Below, piece by piece: positions 17,182-25,403 of a DNA stretch of 28,225 nucleotides (positions are counted from its first letter, which is position 1; every line of letters begins with the position of its first letter). The stretch spans positions 1-28,225 of the forward strand of contig JBOFCM010000013.1 of the NCBI GenBank assembly GCA_051646055.1, given 5' to 3'. A program made the position numbers and the translations under genes. Source of the DNA: JAGNZR01 sp051646055. GTDB lineage: Bacteria; Fusobacteriota; Fusobacteriia; Fusobacteriales; Fusobacteriaceae. The notes beneath the pieces are model-generated. The model searched no databases. It was not told the DNA's origin and saw nothing but the letters and a program-made list of their open reading frames with translations.

Positions 17182-18117
17182 GTGTTAAAACTATTTAAAA
17201 TGGGGCCATCTCCCCATATAAGAACTTCAGAAACAGTAGAAACAGTTATGTATGATGTAATAATAGCCTTAATACCAGCATTTTTAGTGGCATTCTATGT
17301 CTTTGGAATCAGAGCTCTTGTAGTTACATCTGTATCGGTAGCAGCATGTATGATTGCTGAATATATGGGAACTAGAATGATGGGAAGAGAGGCTTCAGTA
17401 TTTGACGGAAGTGCGATTCTTACAGGAATATTTCTGGCTTTTGTAGTTCCTGCTCAGATGAGTCTTGTGTATCTTGTAGTAGGAGCCTTCGTATCTATAA
17501 TTCTTGGAAAAATGGTATTCGGAGGACTGGGACACAATATTTTTAATCCTGCCCTGGTGGGAAGAGCATTTATTCAGGCTTCGTGGCCGGTAGCAATTAC
17601 AACTTTCTCCTATGACGGGAAGGCTGGAGCAACTGTACTGGATGCTATGAAAAGAGGAATACCTCTGACTAATTCCCTTATTGAAGGGGGAAACCCTTAT
17701 GTTCAAGCTTTTGTAGGTTCTATGGGGGGATCTCTGGGAGAAACATCGGCCCTTGCTCTTCTTATAGGAGGGGTTTACCTTATCATAAGAAAACAGATAG
17801 ACTGGAAAGTACCAGGAATTACCATAGGAACAGTTTTTATTCTTACCTATCTCATGGGAGGGAATCCACTGATGCACATTGTATCGGGAGGACTCTTTCT
17901 GGGAGCATTTTTTATGGCCACAGATATGGTAACTTCTCCAATTACGTCTAAAGGAAGAATTGTTTTTGCATTAATGTTAGGAACTCTTATAGCTCTTATC
18001 AGAATGAAGGGAGGATATCCAGAGGGAACGGCATATGCTATCCTTATAATGAATGGATTTGTTCCTCTCATAAACAGATATTCTATGCCAAAAAAATTCG
18101 GGACGGTGAAGGCTTAA
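17182..18117 (+). CDS. rnfD: Rnf complex subunit RnfD
   Basis: An integral membrane subunit of 311 residues with many hydrophobic helices (for example 25-55, 76-110, 190-225, 235-275). The flavinylation motif DGKAGATVL is at residues 145-153, with Thr151 the predicted covalent FMN site. The start is a GTG at 17182, set by GGAGG at 17170-17174, seven bases upstream. rnfG follows with a one-base gap after the stop. It is homologous to NqrB; the neighbours fix it as RnfD. Confidence 0.95.
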   Translation: MLKLFKMGPSPHIRTSETVETVMYDVIIALIPAFLVAFYVFGIRALVVTSVSVAACMIAEYMGTRMMGREASVFDGSAILTGIFLAFVVPAQMSLVYLVVGAFVSIILGKMVFGGLGHNIFNPALVGRAFIQASWPVAITTFSYDGKAGATVLDAMKRGIPLTNSLIEGGNPYVQAFVGSMGGSLGETSALALLIGGVYLIIRKQIDWKVPGITIGTVFILTYLMGGNPLMHIVSGGLFLGAFFMATDMVTSPITSKGRIVFALMLGTLIALIRMKGGYPEGTAYAILIMNGFVPLINRYSMPKKFGTVKA

Positions 18118-18118
18118 C

Positions 18119-18652
18119 ATGGAAAAAAATCGTTTTATACACTACGGTGGAGTACTATTTAGTATAGCTTTTTTATCGGCTCTTATACTTTCTGTAGTAA
18201 ATGGATTTACAAGCAAAGTCATAGAAGAGAATGCCAAAAAAGTTGTTACAGCAGCAAGAATGGTAGTTCTTCCCATAGCTGATGATTTCAGGGAAGGTGA
18301 GGCTGTAGAGGCTTCAGGAATAAAATTCATCCCTGGATTTAAGGATGGAGAGCTGAAAGGTTATGTGGTAACTTCTGCTGAAAATGGATATGCGGGACCT
18401 ATTGAATTTGTACTGGGATTCACACAGACAGGTGAAATTACAGGACTGGATATAATAGGAACTCAGGAAACTCCAGGATTAGGATCAAAAATAACAAATC
18501 AGGAATGGAAAAACCTTTGGAAGGGAAGAAACGTAGATTACAGTTTTGATAAAAGCGTAGATGCCTTTGCAGGAGCAACTATATCTCCAGAGGCTGTTTA
18601 CACAGGAATTATGAAGGTTTTAAAAACATATGAGAGCGAGGTGAAGAAATAG
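18119..18652 (+). CDS. rnfG: Rnf complex subunit RnfG
   Basis: A 177-residue subunit with one N-terminal membrane helix (about 10-30) and an FMN-binding domain outside the membrane. The flavin attachment motif is DAFAGATIS (148-156) with Thr154 the predicted FMN-bound residue. The usual Ser before GAT is Ala here, but the general DxxxGATx(S/T) pattern holds. ETPGLGSKI (117-125) is also typical of the family. Its stop TAG overlaps the rnfE GTG start by one base. Confidence 0.94.
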   Translation: MEKNRFIHYGGVLFSIAFLSALILSVVNGFTSKVIEENAKKVVTAARMVVLPIADDFREGEAVEASGIKFIPGFKDGELKGYVVTSAENGYAGPIEFVLGFTQTGEITGLDIIGTQETPGLGSKITNQEWKNLWKGRNVDYSFDKSVDAFAGATISPEAVYTGIMKVLKTYESEVKK

Positions 18653-19275
18653 TGGCTAAAAATTATAAAGAGATTTTAACTAGAGGACTTGTAAAAGAAA
18701 ATCCTGTTTTTGTTCTACTGCTAGGTCTTTGCCCAACGCTAGGAACTTCTACATCGGCAATTAATGGAATGGCTATGGGACTTGCAACTACTGCAGTTTT
18801 GGCTTTTTCAAATCTTCTTATCTCAGCTCTAAAAAAAGTTATACCTGATAAAGTGAGAATACCGGCCTTCATAATGATAATAGCTTCTTTAGTTACAATT
18901 GTAGAGATGCTGATGAAAGCCTATGTGCCTGCTGTTTATTCTGTACTGGGACTATTTATTCCTCTTATAGTTGTTAACTGTATAGTTCTTGGAAGAGCTG
19001 AGAGTTTTGCTTCTAAAAACGATGTGTTCTCTTCTCTTTTAGATGGAATAGGGTCAGGATTAGGATTTACATTGGCTCTAACTATACTAGGATCAATTCG
19101 TGAAATTTTAGGAAACGGAACTCTTTTCAATGTGGCGGTAACTCCTTCTACGTATACTCCGGCTCTAATATTTGTACTGGCTCCAGGAGCATTTATAACT
19201 ATAGGATTTATAATAGCTATCCAGAACTTCCTAAAAATGAAGAAAGAGAGAGAGCTAGTGGGAGGGGAGAAATAA
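18652..19275 (+). CDS. rnfE: Rnf complex subunit RnfE
   Basis: A 207-residue multi-helix membrane protein with the family opening ENPVFVLLLGLCPTLGTST (16-34), a conserved Cys-bearing half-helix thought to hold an iron site with RnfA. The middle has VPAVYSVLGLFIPLIVVNC, matched by a similar stretch in RnfA. The start is GTG at 18652, inside the rnfG stop (TAGTG), with GAGGTG nine bases before. It is followed after one base by rnfA. Confidence 0.94.
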   Translation: MAKNYKEILTRGLVKENPVFVLLLGLCPTLGTSTSAINGMAMGLATTAVLAFSNLLISALKKVIPDKVRIPAFIMIIASLVTIVEMLMKAYVPAVYSVLGLFIPLIVVNCIVLGRAESFASKNDVFSSLLDGIGSGLGFTLALTILGSIREILGNGTLFNVAVTPSTYTPALIFVLAPGAFITIGFIIAIQNFLKMKKERELVGGEK

Positions 19276-19276
19276 A

Positions 19277-19861
19277 ATGGATTTTGGAAAACTGTTGACC
19301 ATAATAGTGGGATCAATATTTATAAATAACTTTATCTTTGCAAAATTCCTAGGAATTTGTCCTTTTATGGGAGTTTCTAAGAAAGTTGATTCATCCATAG
19401 GAATGGGAATGGCGGTAACTTTTGTTATTACTTTGGCTTCAGGTGTAACATGGGTAATATATCACTATATTCTAACGCCTTTTAATCTGCAGTATCTTCA
19501 GACAATAGCTTTTATACTTATAATAGCTTCTCTGGTTCAGTTTGTTGAGATGGCAATTCAGAAAACATCTCCAGGATTATATAAGGCCCTGGGAGTTTTT
19601 CTGCCTCTTATAACAACTAACTGTGCTGTACTTGGAGTTGCACTTCTTAATATTCAGCAGGAGCTTAACTTCATAGAGACTATCCTTACAGGGTTCTTTG
19701 TTGCAATAGGATTTACCCTAGCACTAGTTATGTTGGCTGGAATAAGAGAGAGATTAGAATTTGCTGAGATTCCAAAGCCTTTCAAGGGAGTACCGATAGC
19801 ATTTATATGTGCAGGTCTTCTGGCTATGGCCTTTATGGGATTCAGCGGAATGAAAATATAG
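19277..19861 (+). CDS. rnfA: Rnf complex subunit RnfA
   Basis: A 194-residue integral membrane subunit with about six helices, paralogous to RnfE and in opposite predicted topology in the family. Signature stretches are NNFIFAKFLGICPFMGVSK (17-35) and GVFLPLITTNCAVLGVALL (105-123), each with the conserved Cys. It starts one base after the rnfE stop, with GGAGGGGAG as ribosome site. Nine bases separate it from rnfB. Confidence 0.95.
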   Translation: MDFGKLLTIIVGSIFINNFIFAKFLGICPFMGVSKKVDSSIGMGMAVTFVITLASGVTWVIYHYILTPFNLQYLQTIAFILIIASLVQFVEMAIQKTSPGLYKALGVFLPLITTNCAVLGVALLNIQQELNFIETILTGFFVAIGFTLALVMLAGIRERLEFAEIPKPFKGVPIAFICAGLLAMAFMGFSGMKI

Positions 19862-19870
19862 GGGGATGAG

Positions 19871-20872
19871 ATGGAAAATATAATGATGCCAGCCCTGATA
19901 CTGGGGGTAACGGGTTTAGCTATGGGACTGTTTCTTGCATTTGCCTCTAAAAAATTTGAAGTTGAGGTAGATCCGAGAGTTGAAAAGATACTGGGAGTTC
20001 TTCCTGGAATAAACTGTGGAGCTTGTGGATTTCCTGGATGTGCAGGTTATGCAGATGCCATAGTTAATAGCGGAGCACCTATTGATGCCTGTGCTCCAGG
20101 TGGTGGAGCTGTTGTTAAAAATATAAGTGATGTCATGGGAGTTTCAGTTGAAATTTCTGAGAGAAAAATAGTGGCTAAACTGATATGTCAGGGAGAGCAT
20201 ACTAGAATTAAGCAGAAATATAATTACAGTGGAGCTCTTAAAAGCTGTGCTTCTATGGCTCTTTATAGCGGTGGAGATAAAAGTTGTAGTTTTGCATGTA
20301 TAGGAAATGGAGATTGTGCAAGGGTATGTCCAGCAGACGCTATCTTTATAAATCACGAGAGAGGTATAGTTGAGATAAGTGAGGAGAAGTGTATTTCATG
20401 TGGGAAATGTGTGAAAACTTGTCCAAAATCAGTAATAGCTATGCTCCCTCAGGATAAGAGAGTAAATGTAAGATGTTCATCCAGAGAGAAAGGACCAGAT
20501 GCTAAAAAGAACTGTTCTGTAGCTTGTATAGGTTGTGGAATATGTGCTAAAGTTTGTCCTGTGGATGCTATAACAGTTTCCAACAATCTAGCAAAAATAG
20601 ATGTGGAAAAATGTATTCAGTGTGGACTATGTGCAGTAAAATGTCCTACCAATGCCATAAATGATGAGTCAACAGAGATAAAAAAAGCAAAGATTATTCC
20701 TGAAAAATGTATAGGATGTACAGCTTGTGCAAGAGTATGCCCAGTGACAGCCATAACAGGAGTTATAAAAGAAAAACATGTTATAGATCCAGATAAATGT
20801 ATAGGATGTCAGCTGTGTTACGAAAAATGTAAATTTCATGCTATAGAGATGGAGATAACTCCCAAAGCTTAA
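19871..20872 (+). CDS. rnfB: Rnf complex subunit RnfB, polyferredoxin
   Basis: The ferredoxin-accepting subunit, 333 residues. One N-terminal helix (about 5-25) is followed by the 4Fe-4S domain with Cys49, 52, 57 and 74. Several ferredoxin-type Cys sets follow: 139/143/149/153, 174/177/180/184, 219/222/225/229, 248/251/254/258, 280/283/286/290 and 310/313/316/320. That gives up to seven [4Fe-4S] sites by count, more than the three in the short proteobacterial RnfB. It passes electrons from reduced ferredoxin into the complex. GGGGGATGAG precedes the ATG. It is the last gene of the operon; only a weak hairpin follows. Confidence 0.95.
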   Translation: MENIMMPALILGVTGLAMGLFLAFASKKFEVEVDPRVEKILGVLPGINCGACGFPGCAGYADAIVNSGAPIDACAPGGGAVVKNISDVMGVSVEISERKIVAKLICQGEHTRIKQKYNYSGALKSCASMALYSGGDKSCSFACIGNGDCARVCPADAIFINHERGIVEISEEKCISCGKCVKTCPKSVIAMLPQDKRVNVRCSSREKGPDAKKNCSVACIGCGICAKVCPVDAITVSNNLAKIDVEKCIQCGLCAVKCPTNAINDESTEIKKAKIIPEKCIGCTACARVCPVTAITGVIKEKHVIDPDKCIGCQLCYEKCKFHAIEMEITPKA

Positions 20873-20893
20873 AAATAGAAATCAAGAAAACTT

Positions 20894-20922
20894 TTGATTT
20901 TATACTGAAAAAGGGTTATAAT
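20894..20922 (+). promoter_or_regulatory. Promoter for the MORN-like gene
   Basis: TTGATT at 20894-20899, a 17-base spacer, and a perfect TATAAT at 20917-20922. The -35 box lies in the right arm of a weak inverted repeat (AAATCAA/TTGATTT, 20879-20900). The coding start is 44 bases after the -10. Confidence 0.8.
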
Positions 20923-20965
20923 ACAGAAAGTATAAATATTAAAAAGAGATTTAAAGGGGCATTTA

Positions 20966-21601
20966 ATGAAGAAAATACTTTCTGTAAAATTGTTAATTAT
21001 TCTTGTGTTTTCCATTTTTGCTAATGTGAGTTTTTCCGACACTTTGAAAAAAGATGTAAATATTGAAAGAATTCAGGCAAAAATGAGGGAAGCTGATTAT
21101 CTGGATAGAGATCTCAGAAAAGATAAAAAAATGTATATAAAAGGAGATTCAACTCCTTTTACTGGAACGCTGGTATTGAAATTGGGAGATTATGTAGAAT
21201 ATACAGAGCCCTATGAAAAAGGGATACTTTCTGGGGATAAAACATGGTACGATTCTCAGGGAAACATAATGATGATAGAGACCTACGTAGACGGTAAAAT
21301 AAATGGAGAACAGATAACTTACTATCCAAATGCAAAAGTGAGATCGATTGTTTACCATAAGAATAACAGGATAACTGGAATTGAATGGTATAATCAGGAT
21401 GGAAAAAAAATCTACAAAGATATTTTTCAAAATGGAAACGGAAGCTGGAGATCATACTTTGACAGAGGAAACGTCCATGAAGAGGGAGAGTATGTAAACT
21501 TTTCTAGACACGGGATTTGGAGAATATACAATGAAAAAGGACAGCTAACTGAGACAAGAACCTACAGAAATGGGGCTATTGTAGGAAGAAGTTGGAACTA
21601 A
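20966..21601 (+). CDS. Exported MORN/YwqK-like repeat protein
   Basis: A 211-residue protein with an N-terminal signal peptide (KK, a hydrophobic run to about residue 20, and a likely cut near FSD at 23-25). From about residue 55 on it shows short repeats rich in aromatic residues and Gly, such as GDKTWYDSQGN, GEQITYYPNAK, GIEWYNQDGK and GIWRIYNEKGQ. These resemble MORN-variant repeats of the YwqK type. The family is often found in fusobacterial envelopes, but the function is unknown. It is a single-gene unit with its own promoter and a strong terminator. Confidence 0.75.
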   Translation: MKKILSVKLLIILVFSIFANVSFSDTLKKDVNIERIQAKMREADYLDRDLRKDKKMYIKGDSTPFTGTLVLKLGDYVEYTEPYEKGILSGDKTWYDSQGNIMMIETYVDGKINGEQITYYPNAKVRSIVYHKNNRITGIEWYNQDGKKIYKDIFQNGNGSWRSYFDRGNVHEEGEYVNFSRHGIWRIYNEKGQLTETRTYRNGAIVGRSWN

Positions 21602-21618
21602 AAATTTATAAAGAGATG

Positions 21619-21655
21619 TAGAGGCAGTGTTATTCATTGCCTCTATATCTTTTTT
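21619..21655 (+). terminator. Intrinsic terminator after the MORN-like gene
   Basis: An eight-base-pair perfect stem TAGAGGCA/TGCCTCTA (21619-21626 with 21638-21645) with an 11-base loop, followed by a T-rich tail to 21655. Confidence 0.9.
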
Positions 21656-21662
21656 GATAATA

Positions 21663-21671
21663 TGGTATAAT
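21663..21671 (+). promoter_or_regulatory. Extended -10 promoter for tdk and its operon
   Basis: TGGTATAAT: TG at 21663-21664 and a perfect TATAAT at 21666-21671, right after the upstream terminator. No good -35 is seen at 17 bases, as is common for extended -10 promoters. The start codon is 57 bases downstream of the -10. Confidence 0.65.
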
Positions 21672-21727
21672 ATTTAAAGCAATATTAAGAGATAATTTTT
21701 TAAATCTGTGAAGATAGGGGTGTAAAT

Positions 21728-22345
21728 ATGCGTTTATTTTATAACGAACACATGGGATGGATTGAAGTTGTAACAGGTAGTATGTTTTCAGGAAAAAGCG
21801 AGGAACTTATTAAAAGGCTTAGAAGAGTAAGATACGGAAAACAAAGTCTTGTAGTATTTAAGCATTCTTCAGATAAGAGATATGATGAGGTAAAACTGGC
21901 TTCTCACAGCCAAAACTTTATAGAAGCTATTCCTGCAGATTCTGTAGAGGAGATGTATAGAATAGTCAAGGAGGAATATCCTGACGTAGAAGTTATAGGA
22001 GTGGATGAGGTACAGTTTTTTGGACATGAAGTTGTGGAATTCTGTGAAGCTATGGCTAATGAAGGAAAGAGAGTTATAGTTGCTGGTCTGGATCAAGATT
22101 TCCGTGGAGAGCCTTTTAAACCTATGGATGAACTTCTTGCAAAGGCTGAATTTGTAGATAAATTTAATGCGATATGCATGGTATGTGGGAGCCCTGCTTC
22201 TAAAACCCAAAGACTTGTCAATGGGGAACCAGCTTTTTACGATGATCCTATAATAATGGTAGGAGCCAGCGAATCTTATGAAGCTAGATGTAGAAAGCAT
22301 CACGTAATAAGAATTAGAGAGAACGAGGAGAAAAATGACGATTAA
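21728..22345 (+). CDS. tdk: Thymidine kinase
   Basis: Phosphorylates thymidine to dTMP in pyrimidine salvage. This 205-residue protein is of the type II (TK1-like) family. The P-loop GSMFSGKS is at residues 17-24, the DEVQFF motif at 93-98 (Glu94 catalytic), and the lasso region with YDD sits near 171. A zinc site is suggested by Cys150, Cys153, Cys188 and a nearby His191. The start at 21728 follows AGGGGTG; an alternative Met at residue 9 lies just before the conserved GWIEV. Its 3' end overlaps the next gene by 11 bases. Confidence 0.95.
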   Translation: MRLFYNEHMGWIEVVTGSMFSGKSEELIKRLRRVRYGKQSLVVFKHSSDKRYDEVKLASHSQNFIEAIPADSVEEMYRIVKEEYPDVEVIGVDEVQFFGHEVVEFCEAMANEGKRVIVAGLDQDFRGEPFKPMDELLAKAEFVDKFNAICMVCGSPASKTQRLVNGEPAFYDDPIIMVGASESYEARCRKHHVIRIRENEEKNDD

Positions 22346-23192
22346 TTTCAGAGCTCTTGAGAAAAGTGATAAACTGGGTTTTCTTTTTTTTATAGCCTAT
22401 AATGGCATAAAATTTCATGCCTTTGATGAATTAAAAGGAAAAAATACAGTAAAGGGTGAATTTTCCAGAATAATGAATGAACTAGAATTTACATGGGCTA
22501 AAGGAATACAGCAGGGTGGGAGAACAGATGCCAAGGTAAGTGCAGATGAGAATATTTTGTATCTAAGTAGCAGATATTTTGGAGATTTAGATGAATTGAA
22601 AAAGAATTTCAACAAATTATCTCCATATGTAAAGATAAAAAAAATAGTTAAAACCCTTCCTAACTTAGCTTTTCCAGATATGGTAGAGGGAAGAGAATAT
22701 ATATACTCTTATCCTAAAAAGAGAATAACTCTCTCTCTGGAGGAGATAGAAGAGAGATGCAGAAAATATTCCGGAACTTATGATGTAAGTATTTTTACGG
22801 ACCACAAAGGAAAGGAACTGAAAGAACACATGAGAACTGTAGAGGTAAGATATACAGATGGAAAACTTTATTTTAGAGGAGACTCTTTCATGCCTAAGCA
22901 GGTAAGAATAATGTCAGCATATCTGCTTACAGATTCTATGGATCCTCTTCCGGGAAAATATCTGAAATTAGATAAAATTTGTGTTAAAAAAGATCTGGAA
23001 GATATGTATATAGACAAAAATAAAAAAAATTGGATGGATTCTTATCCGGATATTCTTCAATGGGAGATGCTAGGGGATATAAATATTGTTTATCTGAAAA
23101 AAGAGAAGAAAAGTGAATTTATAGGAAAAAATGGAAATAATATAAATAAATTTAAAAAACTTCATGGAAACACAATAGTGAGAGAGATATGA
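22335..23192 (+). CDS. TruA-like pseudouridine synthase with C-terminal KH-like motif
   Basis: A 285-residue protein. The first ~200 residues follow TruA: AYNGIKFHAF near 21-30, the catalytic-loop form GGRTDAKVSA at 61-70 (Asp65 in the catalytic position), YIYSYP at 122-127 where TruA has its conserved Tyr, and GDSFMPKQVRIMSAYLL at 182-198, like the TruA gFLr-MVR segment. The loop differs from the usual GRTDAGVHA (Lys for Gly, Ser for His). The C-terminus has EFIGKNGNNINKFKK (261-275), which matches the GxxG core of a KH RNA-binding motif. It probably modifies uridines in RNA; the target is unknown. GAGGAG precedes the ATG, it overlaps tdk by 11 bases, and it overlaps the HD gene by four bases. 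Confidence 0.7.
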   Translation: MTINFRALEKSDKLGFLFFIAYNGIKFHAFDELKGKNTVKGEFSRIMNELEFTWAKGIQQGGRTDAKVSADENILYLSSRYFGDLDELKKNFNKLSPYVKIKKIVKTLPNLAFPDMVEGREYIYSYPKKRITLSLEEIEERCRKYSGTYDVSIFTDHKGKELKEHMRTVEVRYTDGKLYFRGDSFMPKQVRIMSAYLLTDSMDPLPGKYLKLDKICVKKDLEDMYIDKNKKNWMDSYPDILQWEMLGDINIVYLKKEKKSEFIGKNGNNINKFKKLHGNTIVREI

Positions 23193-23620
23193 TAAAAGGA
23201 AGATTAAATCAGGGAATAATCTATCTTTTTGGAAGATATGATGAGAAGTGGAATCCTGAGATAGAAAAATATCTTAAGGAAAGAGAATTGGAGATTTTCC
23301 ATAGTATGGAGAGATATGACAAAATTCACAGTTATCGTCTTATGAAATTTGTAGAAAAAGATGATATTTTAAAAAAAACTGGAAACCATAATTTATATAT
23401 GAGGCTGTCACTTCTTCATGACTGTGGTAAAGAAAATCTCAGTCTTTGGAGGCGGATAAAAAAAGTTTTATGGAGAGACCGTAAGGCGTCAGCTCATACT
23501 GAAAGAGGATATGAAAAAATAAAAGAATTAGATCTTTCTCTAGCTCAAAAAATAAGAGAACATCACAATGAGGAAGTAAATCCTCTTATGAAAAGATTTC
23601 AGCAACTAGATGATAGATAA
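23189..23620 (+). CDS. Small HD-domain hydrolase
   Basis: A 143-residue protein with the HD phosphohydrolase pattern: His47 in IHSYR, the HD pair His77-Asp78 in LLHDCGKE, His103 in AHTERGYE, and His125/His126 in REHHN. These are the metal ligands expected of a phosphohydrolase acting on nucleotides or related phosphate esters. There is no signal peptide or other domain. Its start overlaps the TruA-like gene by four bases (ATGA), and the radical SAM gene starts 12 bases after its stop. The substrate cannot be named. Confidence 0.82.
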   Translation: MIKGRLNQGIIYLFGRYDEKWNPEIEKYLKERELEIFHSMERYDKIHSYRLMKFVEKDDILKKTGNHNLYMRLSLLHDCGKENLSLWRRIKKVLWRDRKASAHTERGYEKIKELDLSLAQKIREHHNEEVNPLMKRFQQLDDR

Positions 23621-23632
23621 TAAAGGAGGAGT

Positions 23633-25393
23633 ATGAAAGTAGATATAGAAAAGTACCTGCTTCAGGTAGAAAAACCTGCAAGATATCTGGGAAATGAGAT
23701 AAATAGTGTCCATAAGGAGGATTTTCTTGCTAATATGTGTCTTGTATTTCCAGACATATATGAGGTTGGAATGTCCAATCTTGGATTCAGAATACTTTAT
23801 AGTATCTTGAACAGGGTAGAAGGATTTTCTTTAGAAAGGGGATTTGTTCCTGGAACAGATATGGAAGAGATAATGAGAAGAGAGGGAATACCTGCCTTTT
23901 CAGTAGAGAGTAAAAGAGAGTTAAAAGATTTTGATGTGGTAGGATTCTCTCTGTCATATGAGATGAGTTATCCCAATGTACTGAATACTTTAGACCTTGC
24001 AGGAATTCCAATAAGGGCAGAGGAAAGAAGTGAGAATGATCCTCTTATTATGGCTGGTGGAACATGCATGATGAACCCTGTTCCGGTTGAAAAATTCTTT
24101 GATTTTATAGTTATAGGAGATGGAGAAGATGTAATGCCTGCCATGGCTAAAATAATAATGGAGAATAGAGAACTTTCTAGAAAAGAAAAACTTGCTAAAC
24201 TTCAAGACTTGAAAGGAGTGTATATTCCATCTATTCATAAAGGAAAAAAAACAATAGAGAGAGCTATAGTAAAAAACTTTGATGAAACAGCCTACTATGA
24301 AAATCAGCTGGTACCTTTTATGGAGATAGTCCATGATAGAGCCTCTGTAGAAATTCAGAGGGGATGTACAAGAGGTTGCAGATTCTGTCAGGCCGGTATT
24401 GTTTATAGACCGTTGAGAGAAAGATCTTTGGAAAAAAATCTGGAACTTATTGAAAAAATGATAGAAGGAACTGGATATTCGGAAGTTTCATTGTCATCAC
24501 TGAGCAGTAGTGATTATTCCAAGATAAATGAACTTATAAATAATTTAAAAAGTAATACTAAATATAAAAACTTGTCAGTTTCTCTTCCTTCTCTAAGAAT
24601 GAATATGGATTCTGTGAGAACTGCTGTAGAAATAAGTGGTGGAAAGCGTACTGGATTTACTTTTGCTCCAGAAGCAGGATCACAGAGAATGAGAGATATA
24701 ATAAATAAAGGTGTAAGTGAAGAGGAGATAATGGAAACTGCCCAGGGAGCTATAGAAGCTGGATGGCAGAGTCTTAAATTCTACTTTATGATAGGACTTC
24801 CTTTTGAAACTGATGAGGATGTTGCTGGTATCCATGAATTGGCACAAAAAGTTACAACTATGTGTAGAAAAATAAGCAGAGGAATAAACATCACTGTAAG
24901 TGTATCCAATTTTGTACCTAAACCACATACTCCGTTTCAGTGGCATAAACAGATGGATTTTGAAGAGATGAGACATAAACATGCACTTCTTCGTGACCTG
25001 TTCAAAGGAATGAAGGGTTGTACAATCAAGATTCACTCTATGAAAAAATCTTATCTAGAAGGCTTGGTTTCCCGTGGAGATCAAAAAACAGGAGATTTAA
25101 TAGAGTTAGCTTGGAAAAAAGGAGCTAAACTGGATGACTATAGAGATAACTATACAATCTGGGAAGAGGCTATGAAAGAGTTAGGCATGGATGGCAGCTA
25201 TTATTTAGGGACTAGAGACATGGAAAAAGAACTTCCTTGGGATATTGTCAAAATAGGAGTAACTAAGGAATTTTTAAAGAGAGAACTTAAAAAATCTGAA
25301 GAGGCAGCTCTAACTCCAGAGTGTAGAATTTCATGTTCAGCATGTGGAATGACAGGACTTTTCCCTAACTGCACGAAAGACGGAAAGAATTAA
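23633..25393 (+). CDS. Radical SAM protein, TIGR03960-like, B12-binding-type N-terminus
   Basis: A 586-residue enzyme. The N-terminal ~200 residues match the cobalamin-binding-like domain of this family (FPDIYEVGMSNLGFRILY at 39-56, GGTCMMNPVP near 142-151). The radical SAM core has CTRGCRFC with Cys245, Cys249 and Cys252 as the [4Fe-4S] ligands. The C-terminus has a Cys group, PECRISCSACGM, and one further Cys near the end. In other bacteria this family often lies next to a DUF2344 protein and ribosome or RNase G genes; no such partner is here. The reaction is not known. GGAGG precedes the ATG. Confidence 0.85.
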   Translation: MKVDIEKYLLQVEKPARYLGNEINSVHKEDFLANMCLVFPDIYEVGMSNLGFRILYSILNRVEGFSLERGFVPGTDMEEIMRREGIPAFSVESKRELKDFDVVGFSLSYEMSYPNVLNTLDLAGIPIRAEERSENDPLIMAGGTCMMNPVPVEKFFDFIVIGDGEDVMPAMAKIIMENRELSRKEKLAKLQDLKGVYIPSIHKGKKTIERAIVKNFDETAYYENQLVPFMEIVHDRASVEIQRGCTRGCRFCQAGIVYRPLRERSLEKNLELIEKMIEGTGYSEVSLSSLSSSDYSKINELINNLKSNTKYKNLSVSLPSLRMNMDSVRTAVEISGGKRTGFTFAPEAGSQRMRDIINKGVSEEEIMETAQGAIEAGWQSLKFYFMIGLPFETDEDVAGIHELAQKVTTMCRKISRGINITVSVSNFVPKPHTPFQWHKQMDFEEMRHKHALLRDLFKGMKGCTIKIHSMKKSYLEGLVSRGDQKTGDLIELAWKKGAKLDDYRDNYTIWEEAMKELGMDGSYYLGTRDMEKELPWDIVKIGVTKEFLKRELKKSEEAALTPECRISCSACGMTGLFPNCTKDGKN

Positions 25394-25403
25394 GAGGCGG
25401 AAC

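Noticed and set aside
17395..17877. A 160-codon open frame on the minus strand inside rnfD
   Set aside because: It is antisense to a well supported membrane subunit and its translation, rich in Ser, Tyr and Lys, looks like a codon-shadow.
20879..20900. AAATCAA/TTGATTT hairpin as terminator of the rnf operon
   Set aside because: The seven-pair stem is AT-rich, the loop is eight bases and no T run follows. The right arm is better explained as a -35 box. A weak terminator role is not excluded.
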